A stretch of DNA of 9,719 nt from Nitrospirota bacterium (GTDB lineage Bacteria; Nitrospirota; Thermodesulfovibrionia; UBA6902; BMS3Bbin08): positions 1-9,719 of the forward strand of contig JACQXH010000208.1 in NCBI GenBank assembly GCA_016208845.1. Direction: 5' to 3'. The position numbers and the translations under genes were made by a program. The notes beneath the pieces are model-generated. The model was not told the origin of the DNA, did not search any database, and saw only the letters and a program-made list of their open reading frames with translations. Below are positions 1-7,160 of this stretch, in pieces (the first letter of the stretch is position 1; each line of letters opens with the position of its first letter).

Positions 1-284
1 AAGCAAAGAAATCCAGGAAATCTGCAGAAGATCTGGCCGGGAAACTTTCAGGCGTGATCTTGACCATAGAAGCGCAGGCAGGAGAGGGCGACAAATTATT
101 TGGTTCTGTCACGAACATGGATGTAAGTGATGCACTTACCAAACAGGGTTATGATATTGATAAACGCAAAATAGTGATGCCTGATGAACCGATAAAACGC
201 CTCGGCAGTTACAACTTGCAATATAAGCTCCATCCGGAATTAACAGTAAACATAAATTTAGAAGTCAAAAAATCGGAACAATAA
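1..284 (+). CDS. rplI: 50S ribosomal protein L9, C-terminal part (5' end outside window)
   Basis: L9 is a two-domain protein of the large ribosomal subunit that binds 23S rRNA and helps maintain the reading frame. The open frame enters at the left edge (first full codon at base 3) and ends at TAA 282-284, giving about 93 residues of the C-terminal half. Recognisable L9 features are a lysine-rich, alanine-containing end of the connecting helix (AKKSRKSAEDLAGKLSG), then the C-domain signature AGEGDKLFGSVTNMDVSDAL, the IDKRKI segment, and KLHPELTVNINLEV at the end. The GTG at 54 lies inside the domain and is not a start. dnaB follows after 25 bases, the usual rpsF-(ssb)-rpsR-rplI-dnaB order, so cotranscription is likely. 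The family call is near certain. Confidence 0.95.
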   Translation, partial: AKKSRKSAEDLAGKLSGVILTIEAQAGEGDKLFGSVTNMDVSDALTKQGYDIDKRKIVMPDEPIKRLGSYNLQYKLHPELTVNINLEVKKSEQ

Positions 285-309
285 ATTATTCTTCCAAGAG
301 TCGCATACT

Positions 310-1656
310 ATGAAGCAGCTTGAAGTTGCACTGGACCGCTTGCCGCCGCAAAATATTGAAGCAGAGCAGTTCGTCCTCGGCGCTGTGCTTCTTGAGAATG
401 AAGCCCTTGCCTCAATTATAGAAATGCTTTCACAGGAGGACTTTTACAGGGACTCCCACAGAAAGATATTCCTTGCAATGCTCGATCTCTACAAAAAGAG
501 CGAACCCATTGATCTCATCACTCTTACCGAACAATTAAGCAGGAAGGCACAGCTTGAGGAAATAGGAGGGGCGTCATATCTCAGCCATCTCGTAAATCTT
601 GTGCCCACCGCGGCGAACATTAAATATCATTCAAATATAGTCAGGGAAAAATCCATTTTAAGGGGGCTTATCAAAGTAGCCACGGACATTGTCTCGATGA
701 GCTATGACGAAGGCATGGAGGTAACCGAACTTCTTGACAGGGCCGAGACAAAGGTCTTTGATCTGTCCGAAAGAAGCATCAGGAAATCCTTCGTACATAT
801 CAAAGAGGTACTGAAAGACACCATAGAGCTTGTGGACAGACTCTACAATAAAAAAGAGATGATCACAGGGCTGCCTACCGGGTTTACAGACCTTGATATG
901 CTGACGACAGGTTTTCAGCCGGGCGATCTGGTGGTCGTCGGCGCGCGGCCCGGAATGGGCAAGACGGCTTTTTGTCTGAATATCGCAACCCATGTCGGGA
1001 TCGAGGCGAAAGTGCCGGTCGCTCTTTTCAGCCTGGAGATGTCAAAAGAACTCATTGTTTTGAGAATGATATGCGCAGAGGCTGAAGTGGATTCAAAGAG
1101 CGTCCGCTCCGGCTACCATACCAAAGAGGACTACAGAAAACTTGTAAACGCCGCGGGAAGGCTCGCGGAGGCGCCCATATTTATAGATGACTCATTCAAC
1201 ACTGTGCTCGAGATAAGGGCCAAGGCGCGCAGGCTCAAGGCAGAGCATGGACTTGGACTTATCATAGTCGACTACCTCCAGCTCATGCGGGGCGAGGGAA
1301 GTTTTCAGGCAAGAGAGCAGGTGATATCAGATATCTCCCGTTCATTCAAGGCGCTCGCAAAAGACCTCTCTGTGCCTATTATAGTTATCAGCCAGCTTAA
1401 CAGAAGCTGTGAGCAGAGAGGAGATAACAAGCGTCCGATAATCGCTGATTTGAGGGAGTCCGGCGCAATAGAGCAGGATGCAGACACTATCTTGTTCCTT
1501 TACAGAGGTGATTATTATAAGGAGAAGGACGCTGAAGAGGGCATCTCAGAGCTGGATGTGGCCAAACAGAGGAATGGCCCCACCAGTGTTATTAAACTTT
1601 CTTTTCTTGATAAATTTACGAAATTCAAGAATTATTCAAACCGCAGTGAGTATTAA
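310..1656 (+). CDS. dnaB: Replicative DNA helicase DnaB
   Basis: DnaB is the hexameric 5'-3' helicase that unwinds DNA at the replication fork, driven by ATP and contacting primase. The 448-residue product has normal family length. The N-terminal domain (about 10-110) begins with the typical LPPQNIEAEQFVLGAVL. The RecA-like C-terminal ATPase has Walker A GARPGMGKT at 211-219, Walker B IIVDYLQLM with Asp321, the SQLNR motif at 361-365, and the AKQRNGPTSVIKLSF stretch at 418-432, which holds the arginine-finger region. No intein interrupts the P-loop, a common insertion site in DnaB. The ATG at 310 is preceded by a weak AAGAG (296-300). The gene is intact, and its stop codon touches the first arm of the GTACG-type inverted repeat downstream. 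Confidence 0.97.
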   Translation: MKQLEVALDRLPPQNIEAEQFVLGAVLLENEALASIIEMLSQEDFYRDSHRKIFLAMLDLYKKSEPIDLITLTEQLSRKAQLEEIGGASYLSHLVNLVPTAANIKYHSNIVREKSILRGLIKVATDIVSMSYDEGMEVTELLDRAETKVFDLSERSIRKSFVHIKEVLKDTIELVDRLYNKKEMITGLPTGFTDLDMLTTGFQPGDLVVVGARPGMGKTAFCLNIATHVGIEAKVPVALFSLEMSKELIVLRMICAEAEVDSKSVRSGYHTKEDYRKLVNAAGRLAEAPIFIDDSFNTVLEIRAKARRLKAEHGLGLIIVDYLQLMRGEGSFQAREQVISDISRSFKALAKDLSVPIIVISQLNRSCEQRGDNKRPIIADLRESGAIEQDADTILFLYRGDYYKEKDAEEGISELDVAKQRNGPTSVIKLSFLDKFTKFKNYSNRSEY

Positions 1657-1770
1657 ATCGTACAGCGTACTTCGTACATAGTACTTCGTTTAAGAATATG
1701 AAGTAACGATGCACGATTTACGATGTACGGTGTACGAGGTACGGTGTACGATTCACGAGGTACGAAGTAT
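1656..1770. repeat. GTACG-rich spacer with inverted and direct repeats
   Basis: The 115-base spacer after dnaB is built almost entirely from variations of GTACG/CGTAC. A 22-base arm at 1656-1677 pairs with the reverse complement of 1732-1753 at 20 of 22 positions, around a 54-base loop. GTACGGTGTACGA occurs twice without change (1725-1737 and 1739-1751, 14-base period), and ACGAGGTACG also occurs twice (1734-1743 and 1755-1764). The 3' end contains the GAGG (1757-1760) that probably serves as ribosome binding site of the MEMO-like gene. The ORF stays open through the repeat but encodes a low-complexity peptide, so I treat it as non-coding. Its role is unknown: it could be a dispersed repeat family or an RNA hairpin between dnaB and the next gene. 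Confidence 0.7.
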
Positions 1771-2575
1771 GATGAAACGCAAATCAGCAGTAGCGGGTCA
1801 TTTTTATTCATCATCCGGTTCCGGCCTTTCGAGCGAAGTTCAGAAATACATTAAACCATCCACTGCCAAAGAGAGGGCCATAGGCATAATCTCTCCTCAT
1901 GCCGGGCTTATGTATTCAGGGGCGGTTGCAGGAGCTGTCTATTCCAGGATTAAATTCCCGCGCACCTTCATATTGCTTGGCCCCAACCACACAGGCCTCG
2001 GCAAACCCATTTCCATAATGTCCTCCGGTGAATGGGAAATACCCACCGGCAGTTTGAAAATCGATGAACTTCTTGCGAAAAAGATTAAAGACAATTCGGA
2101 GATATTTGAGGAAGACAGTTTTGCTCACTCGATGGAGCATTCTCTTGAGGTACAGATTCCTTTCATCATTCATTTTTCATCAGACGTGAGGATAGTGCCG
2201 GTCACGATAATGCAGAATTCTCTCGACGTCTGCAGGCTTGCTGCAGACGCAATAGCAACCGCCATTAAAAAAACAGATTATCCTGTCACAATCATTGCGA
2301 GCTCCGACATGAACCATTTTGAGTCGGATACAGTTACAAGGGTCAAGGACAGAAAAGCCATTGATAAAATTTTGGCCCTTGATCCTGAAGGACTCTATGA
2401 GACCGTAGTAAACGAAGAGATAAGCATGTGCGGTTATATTCCAGCGACCATCATGCTTTTCGCGGCCAACATATTGGGCGCTAAGGAAGCAGACCTCGTA
2501 AAATACATGACCTCAGGCGAAGTCAATAACGACTACGAACGAGTTGTAGGTTATGCGGGCGTTATAATCAAGTAA
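1769..2575 (+). CDS. amrB: MEMO1-family protein (AmmeMemoRadiSam system protein B)
   Basis: This 268-residue protein belongs to the MEMO1 family, whose fold is related to class III extradiol (LigB-type) non-haem iron dioxygenases. In bacteria it is commonly encoded near an AMMECR1-domain protein and a radical SAM protein; neither is in this window and the biochemical role is unsettled. Numbering from the ATG at 1769, the conserved metal-site-like residues are present: His44 (SPHAG), His74 (GPNHTG), His120/His124 (HSMEHSLEVQIP), His183 (SSDMNH) and Cys221 (MCGYIP), corresponding to the His/His/His/Cys set known from human MEMO1. The frame opens upstream at 1709, but those codons lie in the GTACG repeat. 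ATG 1769 or 1772 after GAGG is the better start, because family members begin near R-K-S-A-V-A-G-x-F-Y. No signal peptide; probably cytosolic. Confidence 0.9.
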   Translation: MMKRKSAVAGHFYSSSGSGLSSEVQKYIKPSTAKERAIGIISPHAGLMYSGAVAGAVYSRIKFPRTFILLGPNHTGLGKPISIMSSGEWEIPTGSLKIDELLAKKIKDNSEIFEEDSFAHSMEHSLEVQIPFIIHFSSDVRIVPVTIMQNSLDVCRLAADAIATAIKKTDYPVTIIASSDMNHFESDTVTRVKDRKAIDKILALDPEGLYETVVNEEISMCGYIPATIMLFAANILGAKEADLVKYMTSGEVNNDYERVVGYAGVIIK

Positions 2576-2656
2576 AACATTTATTTTACAAAAAAATCTA
2601 TTCCTGCTACACTTGGTTTGTCGCTTAATAACTGGTACGGGAAGCAATGTATAACA

Positions 2657-3340
2657 ATGCACTCGAAAATTTATAAAGACGATATAGAAAAAATCGGCCA
2701 TGCACTGTCTACTGTAATTCAATCAAGATATATCTGGCTGTTTAACCATGTATCACGGGCATTATTTTTGGATTTATCAGACAAATCTGCATTGACACTT
2801 CCTTCATATTATTCATTTTCGCTGGAAGATGAGCGTAATGGCATAAAACCTATAGAATTTCGCTTCATTACTGATCTCTTGAAAAAAAGTAATGATATTT
2901 TGGCATATTCAGACGATGGGAGATCCTATAATTACGAATATGTCAGGGAAATCACTATATCAGGCATGAGGGCTAATCTGTTGACGTCAGTCCAAGCTTA
3001 TCTCGAATATTATGAGATATTAAGTATTCACAAAAGATATGCCTTACAAGGGCATGAACTGTTTGATTTTATTCGTCAAGCAAGAAATATTGTGTGCCAT
3101 AGTAATGGCATTATGAATAGTCCACGGTTGAGACGGTGTCAATGGCGCAATATAGTTATTGAAAAGAATGAGCAGGAATTAAAGATTACTGACAATTTGT
3201 TGCATGAACTTGTTAATGATGCAATCGAAGCTTTGGCAAGGCTCTATGTCGCATGTGATAAAGAGTTCGATTATGTTTCACTTAATTTGGGCTATTCGAT
3301 TCCATTCATACAAAAATACATTACTGAAAATAAAAAATGA
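2657..3340 (+). CDS. Uncharacterised 227-aa protein with a HEPN-like R-X4-H motif
   Basis: I do not recognise a named family. The product is soluble and looks largely helical. Its best clue is residues 138-151, FDFIRQARNIVCHSNG-like, where Arg143-Asn-x3-His148 fits the R-(polar)-X3-H active-site pattern of HEPN domains, often metal-independent RNases in toxins and defence systems, sitting at the end of a helix as expected. A final helix rich in Ala and Leu (NDAIEALARLYVACDKEF) follows. I chose ATG 2657, with GGGAAG at 2639-2644 upstream, over the TTG at 2618, which has no ribosome binding site; the TTG form would add 13 residues. The gene is more AT-rich than dnaB and stands alone, with no nucleotidyltransferase or obvious antitoxin beside it. 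HEPN membership is an inference from a short motif; gene reality is likely. Confidence 0.7.
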   Translation: MHSKIYKDDIEKIGHALSTVIQSRYIWLFNHVSRALFLDLSDKSALTLPSYYSFSLEDERNGIKPIEFRFITDLLKKSNDILAYSDDGRSYNYEYVREITISGMRANLLTSVQAYLEYYEILSIHKRYALQGHELFDFIRQARNIVCHSNGIMNSPRLRRCQWRNIVIEKNEQELKITDNLLHELVNDAIEALARLYVACDKEFDYVSLNLGYSIPFIQKYITENKK

Positions 3341-3446
3341 AAGGCAGCGTACAACAAAGGCATCGAGAGGGCCGCGGTATTAGTCGTAATTTTATTCGGT
3401 TCTAGGCTCGTTGCCCCGCGCCCCTCTTGCCCGGCATTATCAATAT
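3341..3446. repeat. Imperfect hairpin spacer, attC-like
   Basis: Immediately after the HEPN-like gene lies a GC-rich island in AT-rich surroundings. GAGGGCCGCGG (3367-3377) pairs with 3416-3426 with a single C-C mismatch, and the stem continues outward through A3366-T3427, G3365-T3428 and C3364-G3429, then GG 3359-3360 with CC 3431-3432 after a bulge. The loop is 38 bases. The left part, starting TACAACAAAGGCATCGAGAGGG, resembles the left side of integron attC sites, and about 95 bases is in the attC size range. However, the expected right-end GTTRRRY core box is not intact (CATTATC is seen). An alternative reading is a transcription-attenuating hairpin. There is no T-run after the stem, so it is not a standard terminator. 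Confidence 0.5.
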
Positions 3447-3455
3447 TAATTCTTA

Positions 3456-3461
3456 AAGGAG
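3456..3461 (+). promoter_or_regulatory. Ribosome binding site of the ankyrin lipoprotein gene
   Basis: AAGGAG lies 8 bases before ATG 3470, a near-ideal Shine-Dalgarno sequence that fixes the start. This places the lysine/arginine-containing n-region and hydrophobic signal peptide directly at the N terminus. Confidence 0.85.
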
Positions 3462-3469
3462 ATAAACGC

Positions 3470-4888
3470 ATGAGATTTAAACAGAGTGTATTTATTTTGG
3501 GTGTTGTTGTGTGCACTTGTTCATTGATTTTGACGGGATGCGCAACTCCGTATGACCAATTACGAAGTGCGATTGACACGGATAATCTCGAAGATGCACA
3601 GCACAGTTTGACTAAGGGTGCAAATCCTAGTGAGCAACTATCTTACGCTGTATATAAAATGAAACATAAAGTCGCTCGTTTATTGCTTAGCCAAGGTGCA
3701 AACCCCAACTATAGCGATCAAACAGTGACCCTTGTTGATGAGCTTTTTTTGGTAAATTCTAAAACGAATGAGCAATTTAAATATAATCCCAAGCGAGGAG
3801 CAACCGAACTTGATCTGACATCAGTAGTAGACACCAACACACAAAATCAAATTAAGCAAAAAGTTGTTAGTTTATTAGAAAGTCGGCAATTTTACTGGAG
3901 ATATAAACTCAAAGAATATTATGTTCCTAATAATCTATGGTGGGCTATTAGGAATGATGATACTGAAATGGTGAGACTCCTTCTCGAATTCGGAGTTAAC
4001 AAAAATATAGAGGTAAGTCATGAAAATGCTGACCTTAGAGTACCTAGTCAAAATTTGGGGCTGCCTTTCATTTCTAGTGAAGGAATTTTGGCTACAGCTC
4101 TACGTGGACAACCGTTTAGCGTAGTAGTTAATGGGGTACGTGAATATATTCAGCCTGACAAAGGCTATATTATTTCAAACAATATGCCACTTCAAGGAGA
4201 AATTATAACAAAATCTGCCTTAGAGTATGCCCAGTCTGAAGGCAAAACTTACATAGTCAAACTTCTTGAAAATCAACCAATCGATGCGACAAAAAAGCTG
4301 GCTGCTATTTTTGATAGTCTGACTGCTAACGATTTGTCGCAGATACGGGATTTAATAGATGCCGGGGCAGATGTAAATATTACTGCAGACAATGGTGCAA
4401 CACCACTTTTTAGGGCATCTTATAATGGATATACGGAGATAGTGAAGCTTTTATTGGCGGCCGGTGCAGAGGTGAATGCTGTGCGTAAAGACAACGGCGC
4501 AACTCCGCTTTTATTTGCAACGCAGCAAGGGCACGCAGAGGTAGTGAAGCTTCTATTGGAAGCCAATGCCGGTGTGAATGATGCTTCTAAGGACGGCAGA
4601 ACGCCGCTTTTAATAGCATCACAGAAAGGCCATGAAGAGGTAGTGAAGCTCTTGTTGGCGGCAAAGGCCGATGTAAATGTTATGGATAAAGACACCGGTA
4701 GAACGCCGCTTTTTATGGCATCGCAGGACGGTCACACCGGGGTCGTCAAACTGCTTTTGGATAAGGGCGCTGATGTAAATGCAAAGGCAGTGCTTAACGG
4801 TGTTGACTGGACTGCCATAAAGGTCGATAAAAAGAAGGGGCCGACAGTCATTGTGAGGATACTTGAGACATATAGCGCAAAGGAGTAA
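3470..4888 (+). CDS. Ankyrin-repeat lipoprotein
   Basis: The 472-residue protein starts with a lipoprotein signal peptide: Arg2/Lys4, a hydrophobic core, and lipobox LTGC with the acylated Cys at 24. The mature protein should therefore be anchored in the envelope. Two ankyrin-like helical hairpins lie early (KVARLLLSQGANPN near 65-80 and EMVRLLLEFGVNKN near 165-180), separated by a non-repeat region. At the C terminus four clear repeats follow with TPL[FL]xAS signatures starting at 311, 345, 378 and 412, so the period is 33-34 residues, preceded by a degenerate one from about 284. Ankyrin repeats bind proteins; the partner here is unknown. The C-terminal repeats are more regular and more alike in DNA (repeated GTAGTGAAGCT) than the AT-rich N-terminal half, which suggests repeat expansion. 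Function beyond protein binding cannot be assigned. Confidence 0.9.
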   Translation: MRFKQSVFILGVVVCTCSLILTGCATPYDQLRSAIDTDNLEDAQHSLTKGANPSEQLSYAVYKMKHKVARLLLSQGANPNYSDQTVTLVDELFLVNSKTNEQFKYNPKRGATELDLTSVVDTNTQNQIKQKVVSLLESRQFYWRYKLKEYYVPNNLWWAIRNDDTEMVRLLLEFGVNKNIEVSHENADLRVPSQNLGLPFISSEGILATALRGQPFSVVVNGVREYIQPDKGYIISNNMPLQGEIITKSALEYAQSEGKTYIVKLLENQPIDATKKLAAIFDSLTANDLSQIRDLIDAGADVNITADNGATPLFRASYNGYTEIVKLLLAAGAEVNAVRKDNGATPLLFATQQGHAEVVKLLLEANAGVNDASKDGRTPLLIASQKGHEEVVKLLLAAKADVNVMDKDTGRTPLFMASQDGHTGVVKLLLDKGADVNAKAVLNGVDWTAIKVDKKKGPTVIVRILETYSAKE

Positions 4889-5206
4889 TACGCAGACAGC
4901 GGCTCACGTACTTCAAACACGCTCAGATTAAAGACACAAAAATAAAAAGGCATAAAGAAATAACAACCATAAAAACAAAAGAATTGATTACAAGACGTTG
5001 GAGATGAACGAGTCGCACAGGACACTTTTTGAGCTATGATTGCTATGCACGTTCAAACAGTCGTTTTGCAAGAGGTTATCTCACATGCGCCTCGTCACTC
5101 AACTCTATGTTATGTGTTTAAAAATAGTGGTTTCAATATGTAATTTAAAATAGAAAAACCTTAGGCCGTCTATTTTCATAAAAGAATCTAAATTAAAGGA
5201 GGATGT
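4889..5206. other. 318-base spacer, no gene recognised
   Basis: No plausible coding sequence is visible on either strand; the reverse frames are rich in Cys and Phe and look like shadows. An 8-base perfect inverted repeat, AAAATAGA (5147-5154) and TCTATTTT (5169-5176) with a 14-base loop, lies 31 bases before the next start and could be an operator-like site or a weak hairpin in the leader. AAAGGAGG at 5195-5202 is the ribosome binding site of the downstream lipoprotein gene. I could not identify a convincing promoter, although the AT-rich part after 5110 is the likeliest place. Confidence 0.5.
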
Positions 5207-5800
5207 ATGAGAGTGAGAAAGAAAGCATGGATGTATATTTTATTATTTCTGACTTTCGGATTAACATCAGGATGTGCTTCTGTCGGAGGAAGGGTAGATA
5301 CTGCAAATATGCGAGAAAGCGATGGCATTGTTTTTGGGTCAACATTGAATCGTTATTTTAATTATGAGGATGGATTGTTATTAAAAGATTATCGTTACCC
5401 CCATTACCTCTTAATTGGGGAACCTGGAAGGAATTTACCTGATATCTGCAATATACTTTGTCAAGGGCTTTCAGGCATAAAGGAGATACCAATCGGAAAT
5501 GAACCACATTCAATTTTTGCATTAAAACTTCCTGCTGGCCAATATTCAATAATTCAAATCAGCAATGCAGGGGACACATATCACAACACAGACATCCGCT
5601 TTACCGTCGAACCGGGTAAAGTTTCTTATATTGGTTCACTTCAGATCGATAATCATATTAATAAAATATCTCTTTTACCAGACCAGTGGTTAAAAACTTA
5701 TACCAGAGTGGTTGACCAAGAAGAACTCGATACGAGGAACTTTAAGGTTGTTAATCCTGACATAAGCCATGAAATAGAGAAGAATCTTATGACAGAGTAA
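5207..5800 (+). CDS. Putative lipoprotein, paralogue of the next gene
   Basis: The 197-residue product begins with a charged n-region (MRVRKK), a hydrophobic stretch and LTSGC with the predicted lipidated Cys at 23, so it is probably an envelope lipoprotein. The mature part is rich in predicted beta strands; LPAGQY at 108-113 followed by FTVEPGKVSYIGSLQ at 132-146 has the look of a small beta-sandwich, as in several peptidoglycan- or surface-associated lipoproteins. No enzyme motif is visible and I do not recognise the family. The downstream gene has a very similar signal peptide and the same LPxGxY ... F-V-x-P ... YIG order, so the two are paralogues. Start is fixed by AAAGGAGG four bases upstream of the ATG. 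It probably forms a two-gene operon with the next gene, 22 bases away. Confidence 0.85.
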   Translation: MRVRKKAWMYILLFLTFGLTSGCASVGGRVDTANMRESDGIVFGSTLNRYFNYEDGLLLKDYRYPHYLLIGEPGRNLPDICNILCQGLSGIKEIPIGNEPHSIFALKLPAGQYSIIQISNAGDTYHNTDIRFTVEPGKVSYIGSLQIDNHINKISLLPDQWLKTYTRVVDQEELDTRNFKVVNPDISHEIEKNLMTE

Positions 5801-5822
5801 TAGAAAGAAAATAAGGGGTGTC

Positions 5823-6722
5823 ATGAAAAAGAGAAATAAAGTATGGTTGTATATTGCCTTATTCTTAACTTTTGGATTCATAACAGGATGTGTTTCTAAA
5901 GAAACTGTTCGCCAAACATCCGAAGCTGGAGCTTCGGATCAAGGCAAAGTTGACATTGGGTTAATACGAGAAGAGGGTCTTATTTTTGATTTAATAGCTA
6001 AAGGACATTATAATACTAAAGAACTCCCGGACAGTTCCTTTAAGTCTACCAGTGAGACGGCTCTTGTATTTGGACGATGGGAAATACTAATGGATGGAAA
6101 ACCTGTCCAGTTTGCAGCAGTGGGATCGAAAGACATGTTTTATTATTTTGGGATAGAAAGTGAAAAAGGGGAACGCTACAACGTCCTTTCTTCCAGAAAA
6201 GAAGGCTATTTTGTAGCTGCACTGCCTCCAGGGAAATACTTTGTTAACTTTGCTTATGGCAATACCACGGAAGGTACCAGTCTCTTTACCGACATTACAC
6301 ATTCAGTCTCTACGTCAACCGGAAGAATTACATTCAATGTAATTCCATCAGAGGCCATATATATAGGTACTATTCAAACAAACGTTAGACCTGAAGAAAC
6401 TGACGAATTTTATTATGCTAAAACATCTGGATTTTTGAGCGGCTTTGCCTGTGGATTTCTATTAGAAATTGATCCATCTTGTTTGTCCAATATGTATAAG
6501 AATAAGGTAATTAGTGAGGCTGAATATGAGAAACTTGATTCGTCTCAAAAGAGTCAATATGAAAAACGGAAAAGACCACGTAAATATTTTGGTATTAATT
6601 CATGGATAGTTAAGGATGATATTACGCAAGCTAATAATTTATTTACTTCACTTTATCCAAGCCATATAGACCCAGTTAAACAACTTGCAGAAATTAAATT
6701 AAATGCTGAGAACCAGAAATAA
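5823..6722 (+). CDS. Putative lipoprotein, larger paralogue of the preceding gene
   Basis: The 299-residue product starts MKKRNK, a hydrophobic core and FITGC with the predicted lipidated Cys at 23. Residues 125-185 repeat the pattern of the upstream protein: LPPGKY at 134-139 and FNVIPSEAIYIGTIQ at 171-185. It differs by about 50 extra residues before this core and a C-terminal extension (200-299) containing a glycine-rich FLSGFACGFLL segment, two cysteines (210, 220) and a lysine-rich helical part (EYEKLDSSQKSQYEKRKRPRKYFG). The two Cys could form a disulphide outside the inner membrane; that is inference. AAGGGG at 5813-5818 is the probable ribosome binding site. No family is recognised and no function can be assigned beyond an envelope location. 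Confidence 0.85.
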   Translation: MKKRNKVWLYIALFLTFGFITGCVSKETVRQTSEAGASDQGKVDIGLIREEGLIFDLIAKGHYNTKELPDSSFKSTSETALVFGRWEILMDGKPVQFAAVGSKDMFYYFGIESEKGERYNVLSSRKEGYFVAALPPGKYFVNFAYGNTTEGTSLFTDITHSVSTSTGRITFNVIPSEAIYIGTIQTNVRPEETDEFYYAKTSGFLSGFACGFLLEIDPSCLSNMYKNKVISEAEYEKLDSSQKSQYEKRKRPRKYFGINSWIVKDDITQANNLFTSLYPSHIDPVKQLAEIKLNAENQK

Positions 6723-7114
6723 TATATTAGATAATCTATTAGTTTCGTAACGACCACATAACACTTATAAGGCCTCCGGTTGTCTCCGCCACGGCGGATC
6801 CGCCTGAGGAGGAAAGGGCAAAAGATCACACTTAGCGGATTTTGAACAATCCGTCATGCGAAGCGATACGCAAATCAAGAAACATTTCTGATTTAATTCC
6901 ACAATCAGCTGCATACAGATTTAATAGCCTCTGGCTATCACATGGTCTGCGCCAAACCTGCCTGCCGACAGGGCATTATCGATGTTCAATAGCTTTGTGT
7001 ATACGGAACACCTTCTGTCTCTTGAGAATGTAATAAACGGCCTGCCGATTTCATGGTCAACGCCTTTGCCTTGCCGTGTTTTTTTACAAGCATAGACTAA
7101 GAAAGAAAACGCGG
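6723..7114. other. Spacer before the first TA module, no clear gene
   Basis: Apart from REP-like palindromes I see no gene. The plus frame 6842-7033 would need a TTG start without a ribosome binding site and gives a Cys/Arg/Ser-rich product with no family resemblance. On the minus strand two short open stretches in different frames (roughly 7060-6925 and 6930-6837) read like ordinary protein, for example LLNLYAADCGIKSEMFLDLR, and could be remains of a decayed gene; I cannot name it. CCTGCCGACAGG (6961-6972) is a second small palindrome of the type found in dispersed intergenic repeats. Confidence 0.4.
6773..6812. repeat. REP-like nested palindrome
   Basis: TCCGCC (6785-6790) and GGCGGA (6793-6798) form a 6-base stem around AC, while GGCGGATCCGCC (6793-6804) is itself a perfect 12-base palindrome that competes with it. 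An outer pair CCTCC (6773-6777) / GGAGG (6808-6812) encloses both. The GC-rich nested design in an AT-rich spacer, with no following T-run, fits a dispersed REP-type element better than a terminator. It lies 50 bases after the lipoprotein pair. Confidence 0.55.
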
Positions 7115-7127
7115 GTTAAGTTATAAT
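7115..7127 (+). promoter_or_regulatory. Probable promoter -10 region of the PIN-type TA module
   Basis: TATAAT at 7122-7127 matches the bacterial -10 consensus exactly, 33 bases before ATG 7161. No good -35 hexamer stands 16-18 bases upstream. GTTAAG immediately before it is repeated upstream of the second TA module. Confidence 0.5.
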
Positions 7128-7160
7128 AAATCATAGAAATCAGTTTGGGAGGTACACGCT

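Noticed and set aside
1709..1768. Upstream ATG extension of the MEMO-like gene
   Set aside because: The codons fall within the GTACG repeat and give a low-complexity peptide; ATG 1769/1772 has a GAGG site and matches the family N terminus.
2572..2589. GTAAAA/TTTTAC hairpin after the MEMO-like gene as a terminator
   Set aside because: The stem is only A/T-rich and is followed by A residues, not a T-run.
6842..7033. 63-codon plus-strand frame starting at TTG
   Set aside because: No ribosome binding site, odd composition (Cys, Arg, Ser rich), no family resemblance; it lies in a spacer with palindromes.
6925..7060. Minus-strand stretch with FGADHVIARGY as a fragment of a tRNA 2-thiouridylase (MnmA-like GADHVATGHYA)
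   Set aside because: Only a short run looks similar, the flanking conserved Cys motif is not present, and the frame closes at once; too weak to call.
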